A DNA stretch of 64,000 nt from Ruminococcus sp. (GTDB taxonomy: Bacteria; Bacillota; Clostridia; Oscillospirales; Ruminococcaceae): NCBI GenBank assembly GCA_017543335.1, contig JAFYGE010000086.1:1-64000 (forward strand), written 5' to 3'. The notes beneath the pieces are model-generated. The model was not told the origin of the DNA. It saw nothing but the letters and a program-made list of their open reading frames with translations, and made no database searches. The position numbers were made by a program, and so were the translations under genes. Below are positions 18,955 through 27,871 of the stretch, one piece after another; the first letter of the stretch is position 1, and each line of letters begins with the position of its first letter.

Positions 18955-19836
18955 ATGTATGCTTGCTGTAATTTCAGACGTTTCCTTAAACTGCTTGCGA
19001 TAGATTTTGCGGTCATTATATTTATCGGAGCAGTTTTTCTTATATTTAAAGCTTTATCAGGCTCGTCTGCAAATGTATCCGACGATAGCGAAATATCCCT
19101 GCCTGTAATAATGTACCATAGTGTATACGGCAATACTCCGTCTGAGTATGTTGTGACTCCGCAACAGCTTGAAAGCGACCTTGAATGGCTTGGTTCAAAC
19201 GGATTTACCGCAGTATCTCCGCAAGAACTCGTCAGATTTACTCAGGGACTTGATGATCTGCCCGATAAGCCGGTACTCATTACTTTTGACGACGGTCACT
19301 ATAACAATCTATCAGAGGCACTGCCATTGCTCGAAAAGTATGATATGCAGGCAGTGGTATCTGTAGTAGGCAGTTACACTGACCTTATTGCTCCAAAAGA
19401 TCCTCACGAATCCGCATATTCATATCTTACATGGAATGATATTTCCCAGCTTATAGCCTCCGGAAGATTCACGCTTGGTAATCACACCTATGATATGCAT
19501 TCTAACAAGGGAACTCGCAAAGGGTGCTCGAAAAATGAGGATGAATCCGAGGAAGAATACCGCAAAACTTTTCAAGAAGATATTTCAACGCTTCAATCAG
19601 AATTTAATGCAGAAACCGGATATACTCCGTTTGTTTTTGCCTATCCTTTCGGATATATAAGCAAAGAGAGTACTCCTGTACTGCGTGAAGAAGGGTTTCT
19701 CATAACGCTCACCTGCTATGAGAGAATGAACCATATAAACCGTGACCCCGACTGCCTTTACGGTCTCGACCGCTATAACCGCAGTGGACTTTACTCCACC
19801 GAGGAGTTCATGAACAAACTTCTTACAGGTGTATAA
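18955..19836 (+). CDS. Membrane-anchored polysaccharide deacetylase
   Basis: 293-residue CE4 (NodB-type) deacetylase, removing N- or O-acetyl groups from peptidoglycan or other glycans outside the cell. One N-terminal membrane anchor lies at about 12-35. The NodB core begins LPVIMYHSV, with the catalytic base motif VLITFDDG and zinc ligands in GNHTYDMH. Later motifs are FAYPFGY and a C-terminal strand. RBS GAGGTG precedes ATG 18955. It is divergent from spoIIP and followed by a terminator. Substrate is not evident. Confidence 0.88.
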   Translation: MYACCNFRRFLKLLAIDFAVIIFIGAVFLIFKALSGSSANVSDDSEISLPVIMYHSVYGNTPSEYVVTPQQLESDLEWLGSNGFTAVSPQELVRFTQGLDDLPDKPVLITFDDGHYNNLSEALPLLEKYDMQAVVSVVGSYTDLIAPKDPHESAYSYLTWNDISQLIASGRFTLGNHTYDMHSNKGTRKGCSKNEDESEEEYRKTFQEDISTLQSEFNAETGYTPFVFAYPFGYISKESTPVLREEGFLITLTCYERMNHINRDPDCLYGLDRYNRSGLYSTEEFMNKLLTGV

Positions 19837-19844
19837 ACAAAATT

Positions 19845-19877
19845 ATCCCCACAGAATGTTTTAAATTCCGTGGGGAT
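19845..19877. terminator. Terminator between convergent deacetylase and DUF4190-type genes
   Basis: A 13-base stem with one mismatch (ATCCCCACAGAAT with ATTCCGTGGGGAT) and a 7-base loop lies between the two stop codons. Confidence 0.7.
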
Positions 19878-19903
19878 GAGTTTATTGATTTTACTGCCGG
19901 ACC

Positions 19904-20656
19904 TTAGTCGTAAACAATATCATCTTCTATTTCTTCAGCATTTGACTTTGATTTGGATTTCGTTGTTTTTTCATTATTCTTTTTGGAATTGTTTCTTTTT
20001 TCCTCTTTCTCTTCCTGTTCTTCAATTTCACTTCTCATAAAAGCATCAAAGAAATCATCGAAATCATAATATTCACTGGCTCGCCATACCCAGTTATACT
20101 TAGAAGAACGGTATTTGTCATAATGTGCAGGCGGTTTGCCAGTTTCCTTATATTCATCTATGATCGCATCACGATTATTATCGTAATAAATAACTTCTTT
20201 TGCTATCTTTACAACGATCACAACATAAAAAGAAAAAATAACTGCCGATATGCATGATACTACTATCGCAATGATAGACATTGCTTTTCCGCCTCTGTGC
20301 TTGGACAGTGAGACAATAGCAAATATTAAAGAAAGCGGCACCGCAATAAAACTAAGAACGCTTGCGAAAAGGAAAAAGTTCACAAGAGATATTGTCAAAG
20401 CTGCCAAAGCAAATCCTATCTTTGCAGACTCCGGTACCGGCTGTCTCCCGTATGGATAACCATAATTACCATAATATCCTCCATTTGGCGGAGGATAACC
20501 TCCGTTCTGAGGAAAGCCGTTATTGAACGGATAATCTCCATTTTGCGGATATTCATAGTTTTGACCGTAACCATTATACTGGTAATCATTATTCTCAGGA
20601 GCATCTGATAAATGTTCCTGATTTTCATTCTCATTATAATTACGATATTCGTCCAT
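19904..20656 (-). CDS. DUF4190-type membrane protein with Tyr/Gly/Pro/Asn-rich N-terminus
   Basis: 250 residues in three parts. Residues 1-72 are low-complexity, rich in N, G, Y and P with YPQNG-like repeats. Residues 77-150 hold three hydrophobic helices, one pair separated by SLSKHRGGKAMSIIAI as in DUF4190 proteins. The charged C-terminal tail (about 205-250) is rich in E and K. Function is unknown; proteins of this build are often small membrane-envelope proteins. It is last in a ten-gene minus-strand run, 15 bases after metA. Confidence 0.7.
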   Translation of the reverse strand: MDEYRNYNENENQEHLSDAPENNDYQYNGYGQNYEYPQNGDYPFNNGFPQNGGYPPPNGGYYGNYGYPYGRQPVPESAKIGFALAALTISLVNFFLFASVLSFIAVPLSLIFAIVSLSKHRGGKAMSIIAIVVSCISAVIFSFYVVIVVKIAKEVIYYDNNRDAIIDEYKETGKPPAHYDKYRSSKYNWVWRASEYYDFDDFFDAFMRSEIEEQEEKEEKRNNSKKNNEKTTKSKSKSNAEEIEDDIVYD

Positions 20657-20671
20657 TTATTTACTCCCGGA

Positions 20672-21619
20672 TCACAAATTGGTTTCCCAATTCCAGTTTC
20701 TGACTTCAAGCTCGTCCAGATTATAGGGTGTACGCTGATATACGCAGTAATTCAGCCAGTTCGTAAACAGAAGATTAGCTGTTCCTCTCCATGAAAACAG
20801 CGGAACATTATTCGGATCATCATCCGGAAAATAGTTATAAGGTATCTGAATATCAATTCCTTTGTCCACATCACGTTTGTACTCATTAGCAAGGGTCTCA
20901 CGATCGTACTCCGAGTGACCTGTAATAAAGTACTGTCTGCCGTTCTTATTTGCTATGATATGAACACCGGAAAGCTCAGAAGAAGTAAGTATTTCAAGCT
21001 GAGGTATACGCTCGATATCCTCACGCTTCACTTCTGTATTTCTTGAATGTGGGACATAGAATATATCGTCAAATCCTCTTAGGAGCTGGCAGTTGCTAAC
21101 TTCTGCTCTGTGTGGGAATATACCGAACATCTTATGCTCCAAAGGATATTTCGGAACTCCGAAGTGATAATACAGACCTGCCTGTGCAGCCCAGCATATA
21201 TACAATGTTGAATACACATGAGTCTTTGACCACTCCATTATTTCCGTGATCTCGTCCCAGTAGTCCACGGCTTCATATTCGAGCAGCTCAACAGGTGCAC
21301 CGGTGATTATCATTCCGTCATATCTATTGTCTTTAACTTCATCAAAAGTCTTGTAAAATGCTTCAAGATGATGACTTGATGTATGTTTCGACACATGAGA
21401 TGCCATCTGAAGCAGATCAACATCGACCTGCAATGGAGTATTACTGAGCAGCCTGAGCAGCTGACACTCAGTCTCTATCTTTTTAGGCATTATGTTGACT
21501 ATAGCTACTTTAAGAGGTCTTATATCCTGATGTTCAGCCCTGTCGCAGGACATTACAAATATATTTTCTTCTCCAAGCGTTTTGTATGCCGGAAGCTCTG
21601 AAGGTATTCTGATCGGCAA
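20672..21619 (-). CDS. metAA: Homoserine O-acetyltransferase (MetA family)
   Basis: 315-residue enzyme activating homoserine for methionine synthesis. The opening [11 protein letters not shown] is typical. The nucleophile is C142 (YICWAAQAG), with the His/Glu partners in [14 protein letters not shown]. Residue 111 is glutamate (ITGAPVE), the residue known in this family to go with acetyl-CoA rather than succinyl-CoA, hence the acetyltransferase call. The start is TTG 21619, behind AAAGGAGCG. It is in the long scpAB-gerW-dacF cluster, without a SAM riboswitch of its own. Confidence 0.92.
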   Translation of the reverse strand: MPIRIPSELPAYKTLGEENIFVMSCDRAEHQDIRPLKVAIVNIMPKKIETECQLLRLLSNTPLQVDVDLLQMASHVSKHTSSHHLEAFYKTFDEVKDNRYDGMIITGAPVELLEYEAVDYWDEITEIMEWSKTHVYSTLYICWAAQAGLYYHFGVPKYPLEHKMFGIFPHRAEVSNCQLLRGFDDIFYVPHSRNTEVKREDIERIPQLEILTSSELSGVHIIANKNGRQYFITGHSEYDRETLANEYKRDVDKGIDIQIPYNYFPDDDPNNVPLFSWRGTANLLFTNWLNYCVYQRTPYNLDELEVRNWNWETNL

Positions 21620-21637
21620 TGCAAATCGCTCCTTTCA

Positions 21638-22021
21638 TTATTTATTATTATGCTTGCAGTTTTCACAGCCGTTCATAAAATTATCGATATTTTCGGCTGT
21701 TTTACTGTCATTCGGTATGAATTTCAGTTTACGAAGTCTTTCCAGCTTATCTTCATCATCTATCTGAAATACAGCTTTATCAATTGCTTTAAGGCAGCTT
21801 TTGAAGAGTACTGAGCGGACAAGTCCGTCGCAGAGTACGATATCTCCTCCGTCATCAAGGTCATATATATCAGTGTGATCGCCCTCGTAGGAATATGCAA
21901 TAAAGCCGATAACATCATTTCCGTCAAGAGCTTCTGTTATATGGAGTTTCACTACATTACTATGTGCAGAAACAAGCTCCTCATATCCCTCTGTGCTGAA
22001 TTTTTCCTGTATCTCCAGCAT
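21638..22021 (-). CDS. Uncharacterised small protein, possibly acetyltransferase-derived
   Basis: 127 residues. The strand-rich N-terminal half (ALDGNDVIGFIAYSYEG) recalls a partial GNAT fold, and the C-terminus ends in FMNGCENCKHNNK with a CxxC pair that could bind metal. I do not recognise the family. It starts one base after the rluB stop and precedes metA by 18 bases, so it is co-transcribed with both. Confidence 0.7.
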   Translation of the reverse strand: MLEIQEKFSTEGYEELVSAHSNVVKLHITEALDGNDVIGFIAYSYEGDHTDIYDLDDGGDIVLCDGLVRSVLFKSCLKAIDKAVFQIDDEDKLERLRKLKFIPNDSKTAENIDNFMNGCENCKHNNK

Positions 22022-22022
22022 A

Positions 22023-22754
22023 TTATTTCTCCTTGCCTATCGCACTTCTCAATGCTCTAAGCTCATCAGCAGTAAGTTCACGCCAGCGTCCGGGTTTAAG
22101 CATTCCAAGTTTAAGAGGTCCGATGCTTATACGGCGAAGTCTTGCAACTTCAAGTCCAACAGCCTCGCACATCTTTCTGATCTGACGATTTCTGCCTTCA
22201 CGGATAGTAATGAGCATAACAACTCTGCCGGGCTCTTTTTCCTTTACGACTACATTTGCCGGCAGAGTCTTTTTGCCGTCGATAACAACTCCGTCAGAGA
22301 GTGCTACGAGCTGGTCGTCGTTTATATCCGGACGAACAGTTACACGGTAAGTCTTTGCCACATGGCGGCTTGGATGCATGATACTGTTTGCAAATTCTCC
22401 GTCATTTGTAAAAAGGAGAAGTCCCTCGGAGTTTCTGTCGAGTCTGCCGACAGGATACACTCTCTCCTCGACATCTTCAAGGAGGTCCATAACGCAGCGT
22501 CTTTCCAGCTCATCGGACACTGTAGTAACATATCCTCTTGGCTTATTGAGCATTATATAGACAAAATTCTTCTTTCTCGGAAGAGCTATCCTCTCACCGT
22601 CTATAGTAATGAGGTCTTTAAATCCGCACTTGTCACCAAGCTTTACCGGACGTCCGTTCAGCTTTATCCTGCCCTGAGATATAAGCTGTTCAGCTTTTCT
22701 TCGTGAGCATACACCGCTGTCGGCTATCATTTTTTGAATTCTAATCTTTTCCAC
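22023..22754 (-). CDS. rluB: Pseudouridine synthase RluB/RsuA family
   Basis: 243 residues. An N-terminal S4 RNA-binding domain (IADSGVCSRRKAEQLISQGRI, about 9-60) precedes an RsuA/RluB catalytic domain. Its aspartate lies in VGRLDRNSEGLLLFTNDG, followed by KTYRV and EGRNRQIRKM. Family members convert uridines of 23S (or 16S) rRNA to pseudouridine; RluB is the usual Firmicute form in the scpAB neighbourhood. The start codon is GTG 22754, preceded by AAGGAAG. Confidence 0.92.
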   Translation of the reverse strand: MEKIRIQKMIADSGVCSRRKAEQLISQGRIKLNGRPVKLGDKCGFKDLITIDGERIALPRKKNFVYIMLNKPRGYVTTVSDELERRCVMDLLEDVEERVYPVGRLDRNSEGLLLFTNDGEFANSIMHPSRHVAKTYRVTVRPDINDDQLVALSDGVVIDGKKTLPANVVVKEKEPGRVVMLITIREGRNRQIRKMCEAVGLEVARLRRISIGPLKLGMLKPGRWRELTADELRALRSAIGKEK

Positions 22755-22770
22755 TTTATTCTTCCTTTTC

Positions 22771-23925
22771 TCAGGGGAGAATCCCCTTTAGCTTTGATAT
22801 TATCTTCTTTATTAAACCGGTATCGTCCTGCGATACGGTATCAGACTTTTTCGCCGGAACATCCTCTGCCGCATAGAGCTTTATGCTTTTCACTTCTCTC
22901 CCGTTGTACAATACCTTTAGCTGAGCTGTTTCGTCTCCGGACTTCACAGGTGCATATACAAAAGGCGGAGCAATGAGCTTCAGCTCATAGTTCTCCATAT
23001 TATCATCAGCAGAAGTTAATTCAATATCAGTATCACCTGCGGTAACAGACAGTGTACCGCCTTCCGCAAGTTCGAGCTCAAACTTATCAGGTATCTCAGG
23101 ACTTACGGTATGTACGGTATTGAAGCCATAGTCATACAATGCGATATGGTCATTCCAGTCATTTTTGTCATTAAGAGTGACGCATATCAGTGACTTTCCG
23201 TCCCTTTCGCAGGCAGAGACCAAGCACCTGCCGGCTTCATCTGTAAAACCGGTCTTTACACCGTACACACCTTCATACATGGTAAGCAGCTTATTTGTAT
23301 TTTTAAGCCACCTGTCATACGGCGGTACTCCGAATTTAAGCTTAATACTGGACTTTGAGCATATGCTCCTGAAAACATCATTACGGAGTGCCTCTCTTGC
23401 GAGCAGAGCCATATCTGCTGCTGAAGAACCGTGTCCATCGCCTTCCAGTCCGGAAGGAGTCACGAAGTATGTCTTTGAGAGACCAAGTTTACGTGCCCGC
23501 TCGTTCATAAGCTCAGCAAACTTTTCGATGCTCCCGGCTATTCTGACTGCCGCAGCATTTGCAGCATCATTTCCGGAAGGGAGAAGCATTCCGCAGCAAA
23601 GGTCATATTTTGTTACAATGTCCCCTTCCTGCAATCCCATTGACGAGCCCTCCACCTTTATGGCTTCGCTGTCGACCTGAAAAGGTACATCAAGTCCACC
23701 GCTTTCGATACATAAAAGTGTGGTCATTATCTTTGTCGTGCTCGCCATTGGCAGCTTCTGACCTGAATTATGCTCCCATACTATTTCGCCTGTATCCGCA
23801 GAAATCAACACAGCAGCCTTGGCTGAAACCTCCGGCTGCTCTGCTGAAAAAACATATACGATTTTATGCGGAATAACTGACACAAACAGCAGCATTCCAA
23901 AAAATAATCCGAACGCTCTTTTCAT
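22771..23925 (-). CDS. dacF: D-alanyl-D-alanine carboxypeptidase (DacF-type, S11)
   Basis: 384-residue secreted penicillin-binding protein trimming terminal D-Ala from peptidoglycan. A signal peptide (about 1-27) precedes the S11 domain. S62-T-T-K65 is the nucleophile motif, followed by LPSGNDAANA and GVKTGFTDEAGRCL. The C-terminal beta domain ends with a basic amphipathic tail (LIKKIISKLKGIL) that should anchor it to the membrane. RBS GGAGGAG precedes ATG 23925. Position next to gerW and scpAB matches the sporulation DacF of Clostridia. Confidence 0.92.
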   Translation of the reverse strand: MKRAFGLFFGMLLFVSVIPHKIVYVFSAEQPEVSAKAAVLISADTGEIVWEHNSGQKLPMASTTKIMTTLLCIESGGLDVPFQVDSEAIKVEGSSMGLQEGDIVTKYDLCCGMLLPSGNDAANAAAVRIAGSIEKFAELMNERARKLGLSKTYFVTPSGLEGDGHGSSAADMALLAREALRNDVFRSICSKSSIKLKFGVPPYDRWLKNTNKLLTMYEGVYGVKTGFTDEAGRCLVSACERDGKSLICVTLNDKNDWNDHIALYDYGFNTVHTVSPEIPDKFELELAEGGTLSVTAGDTDIELTSADDNMENYELKLIAPPFVYAPVKSGDETAQLKVLYNGREVKSIKLYAAEDVPAKKSDTVSQDDTGLIKKIISKLKGILP

Positions 23926-23982
23926 ACAAACTCCTCCGTTTTTTAAAAGGATATGTATGAAAAAGCCTTATTATACCGGATA

Positions 23983-24411
23983 TTACTCTAAAAGATCGCT
24001 ATTTGCAGTTTCTACAGCTTTATCAGCTTTTTCATCTTTTTTCTTATTGATAAATCCGGATATCATATCTATTACTCCCGGAGCCTTATCGATAGCAATG
24101 CTAAGCGGATCTGTAGCAGCCTGTATCTGTACCATTCTTGGTACTCCTGTAGCTGAAATAACGAGGAATCCCTCTGGCTTTATGGAAACACCTGCACCTG
24201 CACCGCCTCCGAAAAGATTCTTATCATACTTTGAAGGAAGGTCTGAACCGCCGGATGCAAAGCCATAAGACACTTTTGATATAGGAATGATAGTAGTTCC
24301 GTCATCGAGCTTTATTGGCTCACCGATAATAGAATTAACATCAGCCATTTCCTTTATCTTTTCCATTGAAATTCCTAAAAGCTCATTTACCTGTGTTTTA
24401 TTTTCACTCAT
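23983..24411 (-). CDS. gerW: Sporulation protein GerW (YtfJ family)
   Basis: 142-residue YtfJ/GerW protein, required in Bacillus for L-alanine spore germination; related proteins occur outside spore formers. It shows the family core DVNSIIGEPI, ISKVSYGFASGGSD and a glycine-rich GGGAGAGVSIKPEGFLV. Its neighbours DUF2953 upstream and dacF downstream form the usual clostridial cluster. Confidence 0.92.
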   Translation of the reverse strand: MSENKTQVNELLGISMEKIKEMADVNSIIGEPIKLDDGTTIIPISKVSYGFASGGSDLPSKYDKNLFGGGAGAGVSIKPEGFLVISATGVPRMVQIQAATDPLSIAIDKAPGVIDMISGFINKKKDEKADKAVETANSDLLE

Positions 24412-24432
24412 GATATTAACCTCACTTCTGTA

Positions 24433-25359
24433 TTATTCCTGCACTTGGGCAGCTTTTTTTGCTTTTCTTGCTTTAAGTTTTTTGGGTATGAATATTCTGA
24501 ATATATATGTTACCAGGAACCATACTCCTGCTATAACCATTGTTCCCACTCTGAAATGCAGTTTCAACGCTGCATCCCAGCGGCTTTTTTTATCGCCGAA
24601 TCCCGGCTGTATGTCGACTGTCTTCAAACGGACTGTGAAAAGATCACTGAATACCCTTAATGCATTATAAATTATGGTGCTGTATTTAGCGTAATTCATA
24701 GCACATTTATAAGCATCTTCATCAGCAATGACAAAGTCAATATAAACGTCACTGAACTTGAATCCTTTTAATATACTTCTCAGCGGACGCTTAGCACTGT
24801 GCCAGATGCCGGTAACGAGTTCGAGTATCTCTCCGATAGATTTTTTCTTTTCTTTTTCGTCCTCTTCTTCATCCTCGTCGTCATCGAATTCATAATAAGT
24901 TTCCTTGGATTTTTTCTTCTTTTTAGACTTTTTCTTTTCCTTTGACTTACCTGTATCCTGTACTTCGTCAGCTTTTTTCTCCTCTCTTACCTCAGCAGAC
25001 TGGGTTTCTGTTTGCTCAGTCAGTCCGGTATCGTCGGAAATAGTGGTCAGAGCAGTATCTTCATCTTTCTGAACAACATCCGGTACCAAAGTATCCTCTT
25101 TGCCTTTTTTCTTCTTTTTAGCTTTTACAGTTTTTGGCTTCTTCGGCTTTTTGGGTTTAGCGTTCTTTTTACGCTTTTTGAGCCATCCGAGAACTCCGCC
25201 GCCGTCTGAATCCATTATATTCAGCAGCCAGAGCTTCACCTTATAACTCACTTTTCCGTCAATATAGCTGACTTCTCCGCCCACTGGCAGGATACATACA
25301 ACGATTATTAAGCCGATAACGGCAAGAAGTATCCACAGCAGTATTTTTAGTACGATCAA
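24433..25359 (-). CDS. DUF2953 domain-containing membrane protein
   Basis: 308 residues. One N-terminal helix (about 3-25) is followed by the first half of DUF2953 (GGEVSYIDGKVSYKVKLWLL). An inserted low-complexity region of alternating Lys-rich and acidic stretches (about 60-180) comes next. The C-terminal half of DUF2953 holds KFSDVYIDFVIADED and QPGFGDKKSRWDAAL. The function is unknown, but the gene pairs with gerW in Firmicutes. The start codon is TTG 25359. The charged insert is much longer than the usual family linker. Confidence 0.82.
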   Translation of the reverse strand: MIVLKILLWILLAVIGLIIVVCILPVGGEVSYIDGKVSYKVKLWLLNIMDSDGGGVLGWLKKRKKNAKPKKPKKPKTVKAKKKKKGKEDTLVPDVVQKDEDTALTTISDDTGLTEQTETQSAEVREEKKADEVQDTGKSKEKKKSKKKKKSKETYYEFDDDEDEEEDEKEKKKSIGEILELVTGIWHSAKRPLRSILKGFKFSDVYIDFVIADEDAYKCAMNYAKYSTIIYNALRVFSDLFTVRLKTVDIQPGFGDKKSRWDAALKLHFRVGTMVIAGVWFLVTYIFRIFIPKKLKARKAKKAAQVQE

Positions 25360-25381
25360 TCCCCTGCCGCTCCTTTCAATA

Positions 25382-25945
25382 TTAATTTTCGTCTGATACT
25401 ATATCAGTTTCATCATTTTCTTCTGTGATAACAGGCTGATTCGGCAGCGGAGGAAGATCAGCAGTTGAGCTAAGTCCGAAGCTTCTCAGGAAAACTGAAG
25501 TAGTTCTGTAGACTATTGGTTTTCCGGGAACATCAAGTCTTCCGGCTTCCTCCACAAGACCTTTCTCCACAAGATTATTGATAACAGATGAACTGTCTAT
25601 ACCTCTTACGTTCTCAACAAATCCCTTGGATACAGGCTGATTATAGGCAATTATTGTAAGAGCCTCCATAGCCGCATTTGAAAGAGGCGTTGCTCTTTTA
25701 GTTTCGAGTGCAGTTCTTATCTGAGGTGAAAACTCCTCACGGGTACACATCTGATAGCTGCTGTCAAATTTTTTTATACATATACCGCTTCCGTAATCTT
25801 CATATCTTTCGTTCAGCAGTCTTATCATAGAGGGAAGCACCCCTGCATCGACCTGACTTGCTTCCGAAAGGCGATATATCTCTATCGGCTCGCCGCTGGC
25901 AAAGAGTATAGCCTCTATTGCTCCGAGCTTTTCTTTGATCTCCAA
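25382..25945 (-). CDS. scpB: Segregation and condensation protein B
   Basis: 187-residue ScpB, the winged-helix partner of the SMC-ScpA condensin complex that compacts and segregates the chromosome. It has two winged-helix units, with IEAILFASGEPI at the start and the conserved LTIIAYNQPVSKGFVENVRG segment (about 90-110). The start codon is TTG 25945. It overlaps the scpA 3' end by 31 bases, which suggests coupled translation of the subunits. Confidence 0.94.
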   Translation of the reverse strand: MEIKEKLGAIEAILFASGEPIEIYRLSEASQVDAGVLPSMIRLLNERYEDYGSGICIKKFDSSYQMCTREEFSPQIRTALETKRATPLSNAAMEALTIIAYNQPVSKGFVENVRGIDSSSVINNLVEKGLVEEAGRLDVPGKPIVYRTTSVFLRSFGLSSTADLPPLPNQPVITEENDETDIVSDEN

Positions 25946-26670
25946 GTTTTCTTCACTCCGTCCTTTCTTCCTTTGAAGAATATCATCATATTATCATCGC
26001 TTATCGTTATTCTCCCGTGACGGGTAAGTTCAAGGACAGCGAGGAAAGTGGCGACTCTTTCTGAACGGTCGGTAACTCCGTCATAGAGCTTGTCCATGTA
26101 TGCTTCTCCGCTGGTATAAAGCTCTCTGAGGATATGCACGACCTTTGAAAGCACCGACACTATCCTTCGCTTTACAACGGAATTTATCTTATTTTCAACT
26201 TTAAGTTTAGCAGTTTCATTCTTTATGCTCTTCTGAGAGATATTACTGTAAGCTATCGCAAGTCTTTCCGGTTCATGTACAAGGCAGTAAGTCATATCAG
26301 CCTTGATCTTTGTCGGTTTGCGGACGAATATATCTCCGCCGCAGAATCTGTCTGCAAGCTTAGCAGCTGCTATCTTACACAAAGAGTACTCTATAAGAGC
26401 ACCTTCAAGCTCCTTTTTCATCTGTTCAGCCTCTTCCGGCTGAGGAAGAAGTGAAGCTGTCTTTATATATATGAGCCTTGCAGCCATTTCGAGAAATTCG
26501 CCGGCGAGTTCAAGGTCATGTTCACGAGCCTGATCAAGATACAGAAGATACTGTTCAAGGAGCTTTGATATCTCAATATCACAGATGTCGAGTTTATGTT
26601 TGGAAATAAGACTTAAAAGAAGATCGAGCGGACCTTCAAATACTTCCAGTTTAAAAGAGATAGTCTCCAT
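25915..26670 (-). CDS. scpA: Segregation and condensation protein A
   Basis: 251-residue kleisin ScpA that bridges the SMC heads. The N-terminal motif FEGPLDLLLSLISKHKLDI is diagnostic, followed by FLEMAARLIYIKTASLL. The C-terminal winged helix ends with RHGRITISDDNMMIFFK. I start at ATG 26670, six bases after GGTGGAG. An in-frame GTG at 26682 would add four residues but sits inside that RBS. The RBS overlaps the end of the M50 protease gene. Confidence 0.94.
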   Translation of the reverse strand: METISFKLEVFEGPLDLLLSLISKHKLDICDIEISKLLEQYLLYLDQAREHDLELAGEFLEMAARLIYIKTASLLPQPEEAEQMKKELEGALIEYSLCKIAAAKLADRFCGGDIFVRKPTKIKADMTYCLVHEPERLAIAYSNISQKSIKNETAKLKVENKINSVVKRRIVSVLSKVVHILRELYTSGEAYMDKLYDGVTDRSERVATFLAVLELTRHGRITISDDNMMIFFKGRKDGVKKTWRSKKSSEQ

Positions 26671-26672
26671 TA

Positions 26673-27374
26673 TCAGCTCCACCTATGTTCAGGTATCTTC
26701 ATTACTAAATTCCAGATCAAGTCAAATACTTTGTTATCTATAATATAAAGGAGATTGTATCTTGCAGGTATGATATTAAAATTAAGTATAATGAGGAATG
26801 CAAAGAATCCCATTTGAATTTCCTGATAGTGCTCATAGAACCACTTATCTACCTTTGGACCTGTAAAATAACGCATTACGTTGAATCCGTCCAGAGGAGG
26901 TATAGGTATCATATTGAATACTGCAAGTCCTACATTTACAGACATAATGAATTCTGTAAGCAAAAGGACACAGTATGCCATAGTCACCTTGCCATTTACT
27001 ATATACTCAAATGCAGCTGTTCTTCCGCTTTCAGTACATTTTACACCTGCGTTTATAAGTCCGGCAGCAAAAGCTGCAAGAATATTTGACACAGGACCCG
27101 CAAGTGCTGTAAAAGCCATACCTGATCTTGGTTTTTTCATTCTTGAAGGATTTACCGGAACAGGTTTTGCCCATCCAAAACCTGTAAGAATTATCAGTAT
27201 CGAACCGACCACGTCGAGGTGTGCAAACGGATGTATAGTAAGTCTTCCCTGATGCTTAGCTGTATCGTCTCCCATTCGATGAGCTACGTATGCATGAGCA
27301 GCTTCGTGCAGCGGAAGTACAAGAAGAAGTGTCAGAACTCTTGCAAATAGTTTAAAAAAATTATTTATGTCCAT
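26673..27374 (-). CDS. Site-2 protease family protein (M50)
   Basis: 233-residue integral membrane metalloprotease of the M50B type. The zinc motif H23-EAAH27 lies in the first helix region, and the second metal site is in FNMIPIPPLDGFNV. About six hydrophobic segments. Members of this compact group sit next to scpA in many Firmicutes; their substrate is unknown. RBS AAAGGA precedes ATG 27374. It is first of the ten-gene minus-strand run. Confidence 0.9.
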   Translation of the reverse strand: MDINNFFKLFARVLTLLLVLPLHEAAHAYVAHRMGDDTAKHQGRLTIHPFAHLDVVGSILIILTGFGWAKPVPVNPSRMKKPRSGMAFTALAGPVSNILAAFAAGLINAGVKCTESGRTAAFEYIVNGKVTMAYCVLLLTEFIMSVNVGLAVFNMIPIPPLDGFNVMRYFTGPKVDKWFYEHYQEIQMGFFAFLIILNFNIIPARYNLLYIIDNKVFDLIWNLVMKIPEHRWS

Positions 27375-27417
27375 ACTTATCCTTTCATTTTTCCATTCAT
27401 ATAATTACTCAAATAAT

Positions 27418-27446
27418 ATTATACTACATTATTTCATTTTTTTCAA
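27418..27446 (-). promoter_or_regulatory. Promoter of the M50-scpAB-gerW-dacF-rluB-metA cluster
   Basis: On the minus strand, TTGAAA (27446-27441), a 17-base spacer and TATAAT (27423-27418), about 45 bases before the M50 start. Confidence 0.72.
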
Positions 27447-27525
27447 GTAATATGTGAAATTTTTCATGTCAGAAGATAAAAAATATCGCTCAAAAAAATT
27501 TTTTCTGTTTTTTTTAAAAAAACAC

Positions 27526-27554
27526 TTGCTTTTTCTGAAATTATATGTTATACT
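27526..27554 (+). promoter_or_regulatory. Promoter of rpmB
   Basis: TTGCTT (27526-27531), a 17-base spacer and TATACT (27549-27554). Confidence 0.7.
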
Positions 27555-27598
27555 ATTCATGTTGTATTTTTACAAGCTTTTTAAGGAGGTGCAGCCTG

Positions 27599-27787
27599 AT
27601 GGCAAAATGTGATATCTGCGGAAAGGGTGTTACTTTTGGTATTAAAGTTTCTCACTCACACAGACGCACAAACAGAACATGGAAGCCTAATGTAAAGCGT
27701 GTTAAGGCTATCGTCAAGGGTACTCCTTGTCATATCTACGCTTGCTCAAGATGCCTGCGTTCAGGTAAAGTTGAGAGAGCTAACTAA
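27599..27787 (+). CDS. rpmB: 50S ribosomal protein L28
   Basis: 62-residue L28 of the large subunit. It begins MAKCDICGKG and has a second cysteine pair in CSRC, so it is the zinc-binding form. The family core HSHRRTNRTWKPNVKRV is present. ATG 27599 is preceded by AAGGAGG. It has its own promoter and terminator. Confidence 0.95.
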   Translation: MAKCDICGKGVTFGIKVSHSHRRTNRTWKPNVKRVKAIVKGTPCHIYACSRCLRSGKVERAN

Positions 27788-27803
27788 TTGCATTAGAAAC
27801 AAG

Positions 27804-27829
27804 AAAGCACTCGTAATGAGTGCTTTTTT
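27804..27829 (+). terminator. Intrinsic terminator of rpmB
   Basis: AAAGCACTC and GAGTGCTTT form a 9-base stem with a 5-base loop that runs into TTTTTT. Confidence 0.88.
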
Positions 27830-27871
27830 ACTATCCGGATATACCTATATTTCATCGAAAGAAGGGATTTT

